A DNA stretch of 64,000 nt from Alphaproteobacteria bacterium (GTDB taxonomy: Bacteria; Pseudomonadota; Alphaproteobacteria; RF32; CAG-239): positions 17,263 through 81,262 of the forward strand of contig SUUJ01000002.1 in the NCBI GenBank assembly GCA_015062585.1. The letters are read 5' to 3'. Under the pieces are notes generated by a model. The model worked only from the letters and a program-made list of their open reading frames with translations. It did no database searches and was not told where the DNA came from. Of the stretch, positions 55,754 through 64,000 are shown one piece after another (the stretch's first letter is position 1; every line of letters starts with the position of its first letter). The translations under genes and the position numbers were made by a program.

Positions 55754-56365
55754 TTATTTTTTCTTCTTAAAATTGCGTGAGCTTGTTTTTTTGTTCTTAA
55801 ATTTGAAAACTTCATCATCTATTTCGCCATCTCTTTTTGCGTCATAAAGCGATACGCTAACCTCAACGCTTTGAGGGTCGACAATTTTCCATTGTTTCAA
55901 TTCCATCGGGTTATTGGAAAACACCAATGTAACCGGTCCGATATCACCTTTTTGCGCATAATCCAAAGTAATGGATGTTGAGCCTGAATCTTGATAAAAG
56001 TCGATAATTTTAATTTTTTCACCGTCAATTTTGATTTTGTCAGACAAAATCATCGAAGCGGGTATGTCGTCATAGTCGATATGAGTAACCTGATCCAAGT
56101 CTAAATCATTATAAACGATGTTTTCGCCGTTACCGACAATCAAAACATTAGTCGGTTCAGCATATTCCATGCGAATTTTATTAGGTTTTTTGATAAACAA
56201 GCGACCTTCGGCTGTCGAACCGTTAGATGCCATTTGTACAAAAGTTGCTTCAATGCTTTTTATTGAGTTAAGATATGTTTCGATTTTTTGCAAATTCTCG
56301 GCAGATTGAGCTTTGGCCTCAGTTACAAAAGTAAAAAAACATAGTAAACAAAGAAGTTTTTTCAT
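55754..56365 (-). CDS. lolA: LolA-like outer-membrane lipoprotein carrier
   Basis: 203 residues from the ATG at 56365 (GTGAG seven bases upstream; a GTG at 56377 is open but gives a poorer signal peptide). Signal cleavage lies near AKA. The mature part matches LolA: SIEATFVQ, G.LFIKKPNKIRMEY, and VYNDLDLDQV. LolA carries lipoproteins across the periplasm. The C terminus is an unusually basic tail (KFKNKKTSSRNFKKKK). Confidence 0.92.
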   Translation of the reverse strand: MKKLLCLLCFFTFVTEAKAQSAENLQKIETYLNSIKSIEATFVQMASNGSTAEGRLFIKKPNKIRMEYAEPTNVLIVGNGENIVYNDLDLDQVTHIDYDDIPASMILSDKIKIDGEKIKIIDFYQDSGSTSITLDYAQKGDIGPVTLVFSNNPMELKQWKIVDPQSVEVSVSLYDAKRDGEIDDEVFKFKNKKTSSRNFKKKK

Positions 56366-56440
56366 CAAAATTCTCACTAATTATTTCCAATATTTCACTA
56401 ACTCTAATATAATTATTGCATAACAAAATGTCTATACAAA

Positions 56441-56480
56441 CCTACCCCCTGTCAACATCAAAATGTTATCAGAGGGTAGG
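56441..56480. repeat. GC-rich inverted repeat of unknown role
   Basis: CCTACCC (56441-56447) pairs with GGGTAGG (56474-56480), and the interior CTGTCAACAT/ATGTTATCAG pairs imperfectly. A hairpin of about 40 nt in AT-rich surroundings, between lolA and the small peptide gene. No T-run follows, so I do not call it a terminator. Confidence 0.5.
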
Positions 56481-56503
56481 CGATATTTTAAGAAATAAAA
56501 TAA

Positions 56504-56665
56504 TTAGTATCCGCCGCAACCGCAGCCCTTAGATGAAGAGGAAGATGATTCCGATTTTTTTGAAGAATTTGTAGCGTCTTTTTCTGCAGAAGCTGACATG
56601 GATTTTGCTTCTTTAGAGGCGGATGATTTCATAGATATAGAAGAATCTCTCATATCTTTACACAT
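56504..56665 (-). CDS. 53-residue Ser/Lys-rich peptide with Cys/Gly tail
   Basis: 53 residues, ATG at 56665 with a very good AAAGGAG seven bases upstream, stop TAA at 56504-56506. The peptide is Ser/Lys/Ala-rich and hydrophilic and ends in SSSKGCGCGGY, with two Cys in the last seven residues and another at position 2. It has no signal peptide or membrane span. The Gly-Cys tail resembles cores of modified peptides or metal-binding tails, but no maturation enzyme is adjacent. It is in a 395-bp gap between the methyltransferase and lolA on the same strand. Support is the ribosome site and the low-complexity but non-random composition. Confidence 0.6.
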   Translation of the reverse strand: MCKDMRDSSISMKSSASKEAKSMSASAEKDATNSSKKSESSSSSSKGCGCGGY

Positions 56666-56760
56666 AACTTTACTCCTTTTTCAAATTAAACCATAGCTTT
56701 TATCAAAAGCCATAAAAGAAGTAAGATTTAATTTCTTGTTTAACAACCTAATCTTTAAGC

Positions 56761-57681
56761 TTACATATTACGAGGTTTGAATATTCCGTCTTCAAATCCT
56801 TGGATTTGCGGATTTGCTTCAGCCATTTCCAGACGAGTTAACGCCAAGGCCACATATTCCTTTTCTTTTTCGATACCTATAAATTGTCTGTTAAGTTTTT
56901 TTGCTACAACGGCGGTAGTTCCGGAACCCAAAAACGGATCAAAAACAACATCGCCTTCATCAGATGAAGCCAAAACAAGCTTAGCGATAAGCTTCTCAGG
57001 TTTTTGTGTCGGGTGGTCGGTATTTTCTGCCATAGACCAAAAAGGAACTGAAATATCGGTCCAAATATTCGAAGGATGAGTCAAACGCAACTTTTTATTA
57101 TCTTTTTCGAACCAGTCTTTAGGGTTTCCTTCCGTATTGCGATAAGGAGCGATAACTTCACGCAATATTTTCACCCTGTCTAAATAAAATTTATAATCTT
57201 TGCTTTTGGTAAAAAACCAAATATCTTCCAAACAGTTTTTCCAATTTTTTTGTGCTCCGCGACCTTTTTCTCTTTCCCAAGAAATGCGATTTTGCAGCAT
57301 AAAATATTTGCCGGCAATATAAGGAATGGCAATAGATGTTTTCCAATCGGCGCAAATATAAACAGAGGCGTTATCTTTCAATATTCTGACTGTTTTTTTC
57401 AGCCATTTATCCAGCCACTTGGCATAATCATCATTATTCATCTCGTGAAAAGTCGATGACCCGAAGTTTTTGGTCAGGTTATACGGCGGATCGACAATCA
57501 TCAAATCAACGCATTTATCCGGCATTTTATCCATTGCATTGAGAGAATCTTGCCAAATAACTTTATTTAATATCTCATCAATTTGTGTATTGTTTTTGAG
57601 TTTCACGGCAGAAGAAACAAGACCGGAAATTTGTCTTTTTTCCAGTCTTATAGTTTTGTTTCTAGATGCTTTTTTTAGCAA
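56761..57681 (-). CDS. Beta-class N6-adenine DNA methyltransferase (orphan)
   Basis: 306 residues. Motif IV DPPY is at 64-67, the target-recognition region is in the middle, HPTQKPEKL follows, and motif I FDPFLGSGTT is near 252-261: the beta-class order. CcrM is in this class and methylates GANTC, but this protein lacks the C-terminal extension of CcrM (358 residues), so specificity is unknown. No restriction gene is adjacent. Its start is directly next to the HPr stop. Confidence 0.88.
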   Translation of the reverse strand: MLKKASRNKTIRLEKRQISGLVSSAVKLKNNTQIDEILNKVIWQDSLNAMDKMPDKCVDLMIVDPPYNLTKNFGSSTFHEMNNDDYAKWLDKWLKKTVRILKDNASVYICADWKTSIAIPYIAGKYFMLQNRISWEREKGRGAQKNWKNCLEDIWFFTKSKDYKFYLDRVKILREVIAPYRNTEGNPKDWFEKDNKKLRLTHPSNIWTDISVPFWSMAENTDHPTQKPEKLIAKLVLASSDEGDVVFDPFLGSGTTAVVAKKLNRQFIGIEKEKEYVALALTRLEMAEANPQIQGFEDGIFKPRNM

Positions 57682-57957
57682 CTATTCTTCTCCGAATTTA
57701 TTATTGATAAGAGTTTCCAAAGCTTCCAAAGCTTCTTTGGCTTGGTTGCCGGTGGCAGACACTTTGATTGTAGTTCCTTTAGAAGCGGCCAACATCATCA
57801 ACCCCATAATTGAACAACCGTTAACACATTGTCCGATGCGTTCAACTTCTATCTGAGCGTCAAAAGGCTCTAATGTTTTTACAAAAGCGGCAGCCGCACG
57901 AGCGTGAAGACCTTTAATATTTTTAATTTCCAAATCTTTTACTAATTTATCAGACAT
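57682..57957 (-). CDS. ptsH: Phosphocarrier protein HPr
   Basis: 91 residues. The phosphorylated His18 is in GLHARAA and the regulatory Ser49 is in NGCSIMGLMML, so both the PTS and HprK phosphosites are present. Two bp downstream of the EIIA-Man gene and directly before the methyltransferase gene. Confidence 0.96.
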   Translation of the reverse strand: MSDKLVKDLEIKNIKGLHARAAAAFVKTLEPFDAQIEVERIGQCVNGCSIMGLMMLAASKGTTIKVSATGNQAKEALEALETLINNKFGEE

Positions 57958-57959
57958 TG

Positions 57960-58358
57960 TTAGTTTCCTAGTAATTGAGAAGCAATATTGATATATTTTT
58001 TACCGGCATCTTGCGCCCCTTCGACCGTATCTTTCATATTTTTTTCCTTACGCAAAGATGCGATTTTAATAAGCATAGGAAGGTTTATACCGGCCAAAAT
58101 TTCGACATTAGCTCTGTCCATCATCGACAAAGCCAAATTTGACGGTGTGCCGCCGAACATATCGGTAAGCAAAACAACACCTTCTCCGGTGTTAACCGAA
58201 TTTACTTTTTCCAAAATTTCGTTGCGACGCATTTCCATATCGTCTTCCGGACCGATACAGACGCCGGCAACTTGTTCTTGCGGACCAACAACATGTTGCA
58301 TGGCCGAAATAAACTCTAAGGCCAAATTTCCGTGTGTAACTAAAACCAAACCAATCAT
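57960..58358 (-). CDS. PTS EIIA component, mannose type
   Basis: 132 residues. The active His9 is in VTHGNLA, then GVVLLTDMFGGTPSN, a family signature. In alphaproteobacteria this protein is part of a PTS that lacks sugar permeases and acts in regulation with HPr and HprK. No EIIB, EIIC or EI is in the window. Confidence 0.94.
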   Translation of the reverse strand: MIGLVLVTHGNLALEFISAMQHVVGPQEQVAGVCIGPEDDMEMRRNEILEKVNSVNTGEGVVLLTDMFGGTPSNLALSMMDRANVEILAGINLPMLIKIASLRKEKNMKDTVEGAQDAGKKYINIASQLLGN

Positions 58359-58464
58359 ATTATTCCTCGCTTTTTATACTAACAATATTTTTCTCAATAT
58401 TGCAAAACAACTTCATCTATGGTACAACAATATCATTAAACTGTCAATTTTAGGTTAATGAATT

Positions 58465-60216
58465 ATGCAAAAAAAGCCTCTAAGCTATATTTGGTATTAT
58501 ACCAAAGACTTTAAGTACAGTCTGTTGTTTGTGATTTTCTTATCTCTTCTGGGGCGTTTTGCCTTACAAATCGGGCTTTATTTTTCGGCAAAAATGTTCA
58601 GTTTTGCCGGAACTGAGCAAAACAACCCGAAATATTGGGAAACAATATGCTTTTTTATAATAATTTTTGTGCTGATAGATTTGGCAGGACACCTTTTTCA
58701 AGGTTGGTCAATGTATATAATGGGTAAAATAATACCTCATATTCGCTCACTGGTTATAAAAGACACTTTTGATTATGTAAACAAGCACTCTATTTCGTAT
58801 TTTACCAACGAAATGACAGGCAATATTTCAAACAAGTTTAATCAACTCCAAAACGGCGTTGCTGAATTTTTTATGAACATAAGCAACACAATGTTCGATA
58901 CCGGTTATTTGTTAGTTAATATAATCATAGTTTCTTACATTGACTGGATATTGGGTGTTGCTACTGCCGTATGGGCTTTTTTAATGATATTGGTGGGCAA
59001 GTTTTTTGGCTTAAAAAGAGCAGAATTATCACGCAAAACCTCCGCAGAGCAAAGTGTTTCAAATGCGCGCATTGTTGATTCGATAGCCAATTATTCCGAA
59101 ATAAAAAGTTTTGCCAATTTCAAATATGAGCGAACCAATTTGTTAAAAGTCTTACGCAGATGGCGTCACGCCGAAACCTATGAGCAAAAACAACGCAATC
59201 TTATAATGCTTTCACTGGGAATGATTTCTGTTCTTTCCGGAGCTTGCTTTTGCTTTTTGTCTTTGCTGTTATTTTATTATAATCGTATAGATTTAACCAT
59301 ATTCATATTTGTTTTGACCATAAGTCTTCGCCTAAGCGGAATAGCCTTTGGTGTAAACTGGGCGGTAAACAATCTTTCACGAGTATATGGAGTTATTAAA
59401 TCAGCTCTTGAAACCCTATCTGTCGAACCTGAAATTGTCGATTCTGAAAAAGCAACGGAGCTGGTTGCCAAAAAAGCCGAAATAACTTTTGAAAATGTTA
59501 GTTTTCTTTATCAAAGCGATAGGCCGATTTTTACCGATTTTAACCTAAAGATAAAAGCAGGAGAAAAGGTTGGTATTGTAGGTTCATCAGGTGCCGGTAA
59601 ATCAACTTTGATAAAACTTATTGCTCGCTATTTTGACACCACATCAGGCAGTGTCAGAATAAACGGTACAGATATAAAAGAGGTTACTCAAGATTCGTTA
59701 CACAGGCTGATTTCAACAATTCCGCAAGATGTATGCTTATTTAATCGCACCCTGGAAGAAAACATCCGCTACGGCAGAACAAATGCTTCTGACAGCGAGG
59801 TTAAAAAAGCAGCCAAGCAAGCCTCCGCCGACAAGTTTATCGAAAAGCTGACTAAAGGTTATGAAACAAAAGTCGGAGATAGAGGGGTTATTCTATCGGG
59901 TGGTGAGCGTCAAAGAATTGCTATTGCCAGAGCCATCTTAAAAGACGCGCCGATTTTAATTTTTGACGAGGCAACATCTTCTTTGGATTCTGAAAGCGAA
60001 AAATATATTCAAGGGTCTCTAAAAACCTTAATGAAAAACAAAACGGTTATTGCCGTGGCTCACCGTTTGTCAACACTAAGAGAAATGGACAGAATAATAG
60101 TTTTGGAAGAAGGGCGTATCATAGAACAAGGAACTCACCTTGGTCTTCTTCGCAAAAAAGGACGCTACGCTAAGCTGTTCAAAATGCAGTCAGACGGTTA
60201 TATACAAAATACTTAA
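58465..60216 (+). CDS. ABC exporter (fused membrane and ATPase domains)
   Basis: 583 residues. Six-helix membrane domain (about 15-300) and nucleotide-binding domain (about 340-575): Walker A GSSGAGKST near 373, signature LSGGERQRIAIARAIL, Walker B ILIFDEATSSLDSESE, H-loop VAHRLST. This is the MsbA/multidrug half-transporter layout. The substrate is unknown. Its last four bases overlap the stop of the convergent autotransporter gene. No obvious terminator lies between. Confidence 0.93.
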   Translation: MQKKPLSYIWYYTKDFKYSLLFVIFLSLLGRFALQIGLYFSAKMFSFAGTEQNNPKYWETICFFIIIFVLIDLAGHLFQGWSMYIMGKIIPHIRSLVIKDTFDYVNKHSISYFTNEMTGNISNKFNQLQNGVAEFFMNISNTMFDTGYLLVNIIIVSYIDWILGVATAVWAFLMILVGKFFGLKRAELSRKTSAEQSVSNARIVDSIANYSEIKSFANFKYERTNLLKVLRRWRHAETYEQKQRNLIMLSLGMISVLSGACFCFLSLLLFYYNRIDLTIFIFVLTISLRLSGIAFGVNWAVNNLSRVYGVIKSALETLSVEPEIVDSEKATELVAKKAEITFENVSFLYQSDRPIFTDFNLKIKAGEKVGIVGSSGAGKSTLIKLIARYFDTTSGSVRINGTDIKEVTQDSLHRLISTIPQDVCLFNRTLEENIRYGRTNASDSEVKKAAKQASADKFIEKLTKGYETKVGDRGVILSGGERQRIAIARAILKDAPILIFDEATSSLDSESEKYIQGSLKTLMKNKTVIAVAHRLSTLREMDRIIVLEEGRIIEQGTHLGLLRKKGRYAKLFKMQSDGYIQNT

Positions 60217-62951
60217 AATTTGTACATTACGCTTAAATTACCGCTTGTTTCCTCATAATCATCGCCAGTCAAATAAGATCCTGCCAACGAAGCACTTATT
60301 GAAGAAGTCATATCAAATGACATTCCCGCAGACACTTTTAGCAAAGTTCTGTCCTCGGCAGCAGCCAAAGTATTGTTTTTATCCAAAGCAAAGTCTTCTC
60401 CGTCATCCATAATTTGAACAACAGAAGGTTTTATAAAAATTTCGGCGCGAGAATTAGGAAATTCCCATCGTTTTGCAAAGCGGATACCTGCTTCAATTTC
60501 GGTGCGGCTGGCATTATCAAATTCTTGAGTCTTGCCACCATTATCTTCAACCGGATCCATTTCCACGGTTGTATAGCTAACTCTTACTCCGGGCTCTATT
60601 CTGATTCCGTTAATATTTTTATATATATAGTTAACATCTAAAGTCACACCATATGTAGTACCTGAAGTTGAGGTACTTATATCATCTTCCGTTTCAATAT
60701 CTGCATCCAGCATACCTGCATAACCGGCCAATATGGTTGACCAAAATGGTCCGTCATATCGGATATATGCGCCGGCCAGATAACTGGTAATATTTGTTTC
60801 GGCACTTTTATTGATTATATATTCATCGCCGTTTTCTTCATAATTATACGAACCTTGTCTATAAGAAGCTAATAATCCGATTTTTGTCGGGCCGTTGCTT
60901 AACAAATCCAAACCGCCATCAAATCCGCTTATTTGAGCATCATAAACGAAAGGCGATTCAACCGTTGCAGAAGATGTTACCGGAGCTAACCAACCGGAAA
61001 ATACCGGTCGGGCGCTTCGACATATTGACAAATCTCTTCTTTTTACATTTTTGCAAGGTATTTTAGCATATTCGCTAATAGCAATATTGTTACGCAAGTT
61101 AGCGCCCAAACTACTTGTTTGCATAAAAGTATTATCAATCAATCCATAATAAGCAGCTACTTCAGGTACAATAATATGTTTGCCGTCTTGTGTGGCACTG
61201 TTTAAGTGGGCATACCATTTGTTATTGTTAAAAACAGTATCCCATTCATAATAAGATCCACTCACGCGCTTGATGTTGAACACGCCGCTTCCCCCTGAGA
61301 CGTTATATGCTTCTGCAAATAAAATATCATTTCTTGTAGTTCCATCAGCTGTGGGTGTTAAGAGCACATCGGTTGTTCCCGATGCATCACCGTTAATAAT
61401 AATTTTATTACTTGTTTCTGTTGCAAAATCTATATTCAGCTTTAAAAGACTTCCTGATAATCCGACATAGTTGCCGTCGATTGTCAAATTATTGCTTGTC
61501 GAACCCTCACCATTGGTTACAAAATCAATAATACCGGCGTTTTCTACAGCTGCTCCGGATGCTTTTATGGCAAAGGGATTAGAAATATAAATTGTAGAGT
61601 TTCCATCTATATAAACCTTTTCGGCTTCAATTTGATTTTTTGCTGTAAATTGAACATTATTAAGGGCAACATCATCCCATCCGGTTAAATCAGCGCTATA
61701 ATTACCATTTTCCAAAGTCAAATTATGATTGTTGGTTGTATCTGTACTTTTCAAACTATCGCCAATTGCTGAATTTTGTCCGCCGATAAGTGTTAAATCT
61801 GACACTTTAGAAAGCTCACCAAACAAATTTGAAACATTTAGACCATTGAGGTTTACATCTTTTCCTATCGTTAGATATCCGGCTAAAGTATTATCGGCAA
61901 TTTTAACAGATGAATTGCCCAAAGCGGATAAATTAGTAACTGTTGCGCCGGCCTCTGTTTCAAAATAGGCGTTACCGCTTAATGATACACCAGAAGCCTC
62001 TCCGCCATCAAGTACAGTTAGTGATCCGTTATCTTTGACAGTTGTATTCGAAGCTTTTCCGCCGGATTTTACCTCAAATGAAGATTTATTCTTTATCAAA
62101 AGATCGTTGACAGAATTGCTGGTAATGAGCGTATTAACAGTCTGATTATCATCTTTTATAACAAGCGACCCAATATTATCATTTGTTGATAAACTAAAGC
62201 TTCCGTTATCATTTATTGTTACTTGAGTTGCTGTAAAATGGGTGGGGTTATTTTCATCAAAATCAGACACCAACATACCGGATACGGTTACATTATCTAT
62301 ATCTCCGCCGTTATCTTGGTCCATCAATTTTAATGTTGCACCACTTAAAACTTCAACATTTGTTAATAGAGCAGAGGTATTGCCGTCTCCGGCTTTGTCA
62401 TCACCTACGGCGATAGTAGATACCCCTTTGCTGGCTACAACATATTCCGCGCTTCCCTCGTCAGCAATATCTATATATCCGCCGTTTAAATTTATATATT
62501 CAGCTGTTCCGTTTGATGTTATATACAGGTTACCGCCATTTATATTATTAAAGCTTTTGTAATCTGTAGGACCTTGAGTCTGAGCTGTTAAATTACCTGC
62601 AACGGTCAGTGAAGCTCCGCTGTTTACGGAAAAATCTTTTCCTTCACCGCCGGCATTGATAGTGGCTTGACCTCCTTGGTTTATAGTAAAATCTACTCCT
62701 TCACCGCCGGCATTGATAGTGGCGTCACCTCCTTTATTTATAGTGATTGTTTTTGCGACACCCCCGTCATTAACAATCAAAGAGCTGTTTGTTTGGTCCT
62801 CACCAAAAGTATAGCCTTCAAAACCGTCAGCATCGACAGTACATGTACCATCTGTACATCCTGTATCCGCCAAAGCCGGTTTAAAACACAAAATAGCCCA
62901 AGAAAAAATCAGGCTGAATAAAAGATAATTCTTTGTGTTTTTTACCATCAT
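60213..62951 (-). CDS. AIDA-type autotransporter adhesin
   Basis: 912 residues. Signal peptide (cleavage near ALA, residue 28), then a beta-helical passenger built of Gly/Asn/Ser-rich repeats (about 45-560) of the VNSGGxATxTxxxxGG type. A linker follows, then a C-terminal beta-barrel (about 640-912) that ends in Phe (LSVMYKF). Near the N terminus two 19-residue repeats are nearly identical. The passenger is thought to be exported through the barrel and to act in adhesion or aggregation. It lies downstream of recF on the same strand, with a 205-bp gap that holds nine GANTC sites. Confidence 0.92.
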   Translation of the reverse strand: MMVKNTKNYLLFSLIFSWAILCFKPALADTGCTDGTCTVDADGFEGYTFGEDQTNSSLIVNDGGVAKTITINKGGDATINAGGEGVDFTINQGGQATINAGGEGKDFSVNSGASLTVAGNLTAQTQGPTDYKSFNNINGGNLYITSNGTAEYINLNGGYIDIADEGSAEYVVASKGVSTIAVGDDKAGDGNTSALLTNVEVLSGATLKLMDQDNGGDIDNVTVSGMLVSDFDENNPTHFTATQVTINDNGSFSLSTNDNIGSLVIKDDNQTVNTLITSNSVNDLLIKNKSSFEVKSGGKASNTTVKDNGSLTVLDGGEASGVSLSGNAYFETEAGATVTNLSALGNSSVKIADNTLAGYLTIGKDVNLNGLNVSNLFGELSKVSDLTLIGGQNSAIGDSLKSTDTTNNHNLTLENGNYSADLTGWDDVALNNVQFTAKNQIEAEKVYIDGNSTIYISNPFAIKASGAAVENAGIIDFVTNGEGSTSNNLTIDGNYVGLSGSLLKLNIDFATETSNKIIINGDASGTTDVLLTPTADGTTRNDILFAEAYNVSGGSGVFNIKRVSGSYYEWDTVFNNNKWYAHLNSATQDGKHIIVPEVAAYYGLIDNTFMQTSSLGANLRNNIAISEYAKIPCKNVKRRDLSICRSARPVFSGWLAPVTSSATVESPFVYDAQISGFDGGLDLLSNGPTKIGLLASYRQGSYNYEENGDEYIINKSAETNITSYLAGAYIRYDGPFWSTILAGYAGMLDADIETEDDISTSTSGTTYGVTLDVNYIYKNINGIRIEPGVRVSYTTVEMDPVEDNGGKTQEFDNASRTEIEAGIRFAKRWEFPNSRAEIFIKPSVVQIMDDGEDFALDKNNTLAAAEDRTLLKVSAGMSFDMTSSISASLAGSYLTGDDYEETSGNLSVMYKF
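62641..62755. repeat. 57-bp tandem repeat in the autotransporter
   Basis: Two copies, period 57 bp (19 codons), begin at 62641 and 62698. The first 26 bases of each copy are identical. The encoded repeat is of the GGxATINAGGEG type. Confidence 0.85.
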
Positions 62952-63156
62952 TAGTCTGTTTCCAAATATTCGGATTTATGCATATGCTAACAAACTATAA
63001 TAAAAAACTTAACAGATTCTTACCGATTCCCTCCAACGATTCCGACGATTCGCTTCAAATCAAGACTCAGATTCGTTTTGAGTCCGGTAAAAATTTTTTC
63101 AAAAGAAAAATAAGAATCGCAAATAAAAGAAAACAGAATCGCAAAATTTATAAAAT
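62952..63156 (-). promoter_or_regulatory. Autotransporter upstream region with GANTC cluster
   Basis: 205-bp gap with nine GANTC sites at 63015, 63025, 63038, 63047, 63064, 63070, 63080, 63114 and 63136 (first bases). Five of them read CGATTC on one strand. GACTCA and TGAGTC form an inverted repeat (63064-63085). A TATTAT-like -10 on the minus strand lies at 62997-63002, so the nearest GANTC falls in the spacer upstream of it. Confidence 0.7.
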
Positions 63157-64000
63157 TTAACCTGAAACAACCTTATTATTTCTGACTTCAAAGAATAAGG
63201 CATCGTTTCTCAACGAATCAAACAACTCGGGATTTGTGGTTGTTATCCATGCCTGAACATTAAGATTGATGATTTTTTCAAGCAAAGCCTCTCTTTTGAC
63301 ATCATCCAAATGAGCCGCTACTTCATCAAGCAACATTACCGGTGCAAACCCTTGGTGCAAGGTTTGGCACTTTGCTTGGGCTAAAATAATGCTGATAAGC
63401 AAAGACTTTTGCTCTCCGGTAGAGCACAGATCTGCGGGCATACCTTTTTTCTTGAAATAAACCTTAAAGTCAGTTCTGTTTACGCCTTCCAGATTTTCGT
63501 AATCTAAGATATAACTGCGTTGTTTTTTTAAGATGTTTTTATACTCATCTTCTACCAAAACCGCAGGCTTACTGTCCAATAATTTCTCAATTTTACCGTC
63601 CAGTTCAAGCCTTACTGTCGGAAAAATATCATCCGGCTCGTTTTCAATAAAGGCATTCAATCTGGCAATTTGTTCGCGTCTGGCTGCAGCAATGGCAACA
63701 CCTGTCGACGCCATGTTTTCTTCTAATGAATCAAGCCAAAAATTATCGTTTTTTCCTTCTTTTAGCAATCTGTATCTTTCACGATACAAATGTTCAAAAT
63801 TGGCAGTTCTTTTGGCATGTTCAATATCAAAAGCAAACACCAACCTGTCTAAAAACGAGCGTCTGGGTTGACTTCCTCCTCTGAACAATCTGTCCATTTG
63901 CGGCGTTAACCAAATAGCCGAAAAATATTTGCCCAGTTCGGCTTGCGAGCTGGCCTTGGTATTGTCGATTTTTACAATTCGGCGCTCAAACGAACGAACC
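63157..64000 (-). CDS. recF: RecF recombination mediator (partial at window edge)
   Basis: The C-terminal 280 residues are present and the gene continues past the window. The family segment WLTPQMDRLF lies near the right edge, and RRSFLDRLV, GEQKSLLISIILAQA and LLDEVAAHLD (Walker B) follow. RecF loads RecA at gaps. Its stop is followed by the GANTC-rich gap and the autotransporter. It is not beside gyrB, unlike the classical dnaA-dnaN-recF-gyrB order. Confidence 0.95.
   Translation of the reverse strand, partial: VRSFERRIVKIDNTKASSQAELGKYFSAIWLTPQMDRLFRGGSQPRRSFLDRLVFAFDIEHAKRTANFEHLYRERYRLLKEGKNDNFWLDSLEENMASTGVAIAAARREQIARLNAFIENEPDDIFPTVRLELDGKIEKLLDSKPAVLVEDEYKNILKKQRSYILDYENLEGVNRTDFKVYFKKKGMPADLCSTGEQKSLLISIILAQAKCQTLHQGFAPVMLLDEVAAHLDDVKREALLEKIINLNVQAWITTTNPELFDSLRNDALFFEVRNNKVVSG

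Noticed and set aside
56683..56723. Terminator between the methyltransferase and the small peptide gene
   Set aside because: A GCTTTT/AAAAGC stem exists but has only six AT-rich pairs and no clear T-run.
62641..62755. CRISPR-like repeats
   Set aside because: Repeats are in frame, have no unique spacers, and encode the adhesin passenger; no cas gene is present.

Overview
The window comes from a low-GC, Gram-negative bacterium that is almost certainly an alphaproteobacterium. The gene set points that way: DksA with a CEETGDPIG-type degenerate zinc finger, the flagellar regulator FliX, an IalB-family protein beside rlmN, a short HprK with HPr and EIIA-Man, and the order dnaQ-coaE // rho ... mnmE-mnmG ... 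rsmG-parA-parB that is typical of the alphaproteobacterial replication-origin region. The AT-rich composition and the VirD4-type coupling protein fit a host-associated lineage such as the uncultured gut alphaproteobacteria; that placement is inference. TGA is used as a stop (for example parA), so the standard code applies.

Layout. 1-4.0 kb: end of a type IV secretion or conjugation cluster (two related membrane proteins and VirD4). 4.1-12.0 kb: mostly minus-strand genes (yacG-rng-maf, dksA, fliX, a pilin-like protein, small envelope proteins, a HAD phosphatase, dnaQ-coaE). 11,977-12,445: non-coding, with DnaA boxes, a perfect CtrA-type box and two GANTC sites. This is the likely chromosome origin, because core replication and cell-cycle genes point away from it on both sides. 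12.4-27.7 kb: plus-strand rho, mnmE, mnmG, an HD protein, a PHP phosphatase, rsmG, parA, parB, an FTR-like protein, a nuclease-like membrane protein, tsaE, hprK, mlaE-mlaF, radA and cvpA. Three near-identical parS-like palindromes lie inside mnmG, rsmG and tsaE. 27.7-35.8 kb: minus-strand envelope operon gpmI-envC-ctpA-yibQ-rppH and a class A PBP. 36-45.4 kb: polA, a large archaemetzincin-like protein, gyrB, a porin and a co-directional regulator. 45.4-52.4 kb: rlmN-ialB, a CCA-type nucleotidyltransferase, a BOF protein, tRNA-Ala, a GNAT protein, an EamA transporter and parE. 52.5-58.4 kb: rpsB-tsf with a structured leader, xthA, lolA, a tiny Ser/Cys-rich peptide, an orphan adenine methyltransferase, and HPr with EIIA-Man. 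58.5-64 kb: an ABC exporter, an autotransporter adhesin and partial recF.

How the parts connect. The origin, parS sites and ParAB form a complete replication and segregation module. HprK (23.5 kb) is the expected kinase of the HPr at 57.7 kb, which keeps both His and Ser phosphosites, so the regulatory PTS is present but split. gpmI-envC-ctpA-yibQ is a cell-division and peptidoglycan cluster that complements the class A PBP.

Most notable observations. (1) Nine GANTC sites sit in 126 bp directly upstream of the autotransporter gene, suggesting methylation-linked control of a surface adhesin. (2) A 771-residue protein joins an archaemetzincin-like zinc site to unrecognised domains in a genome that also encodes VirD4. 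(3) The parS sites carry a shifted core and lie inside genes. (4) DNA polymerase I has lost all the proofreading residues I could align. (5) The CCA-adding-type enzyme has DxN in place of the catalytic DxD.
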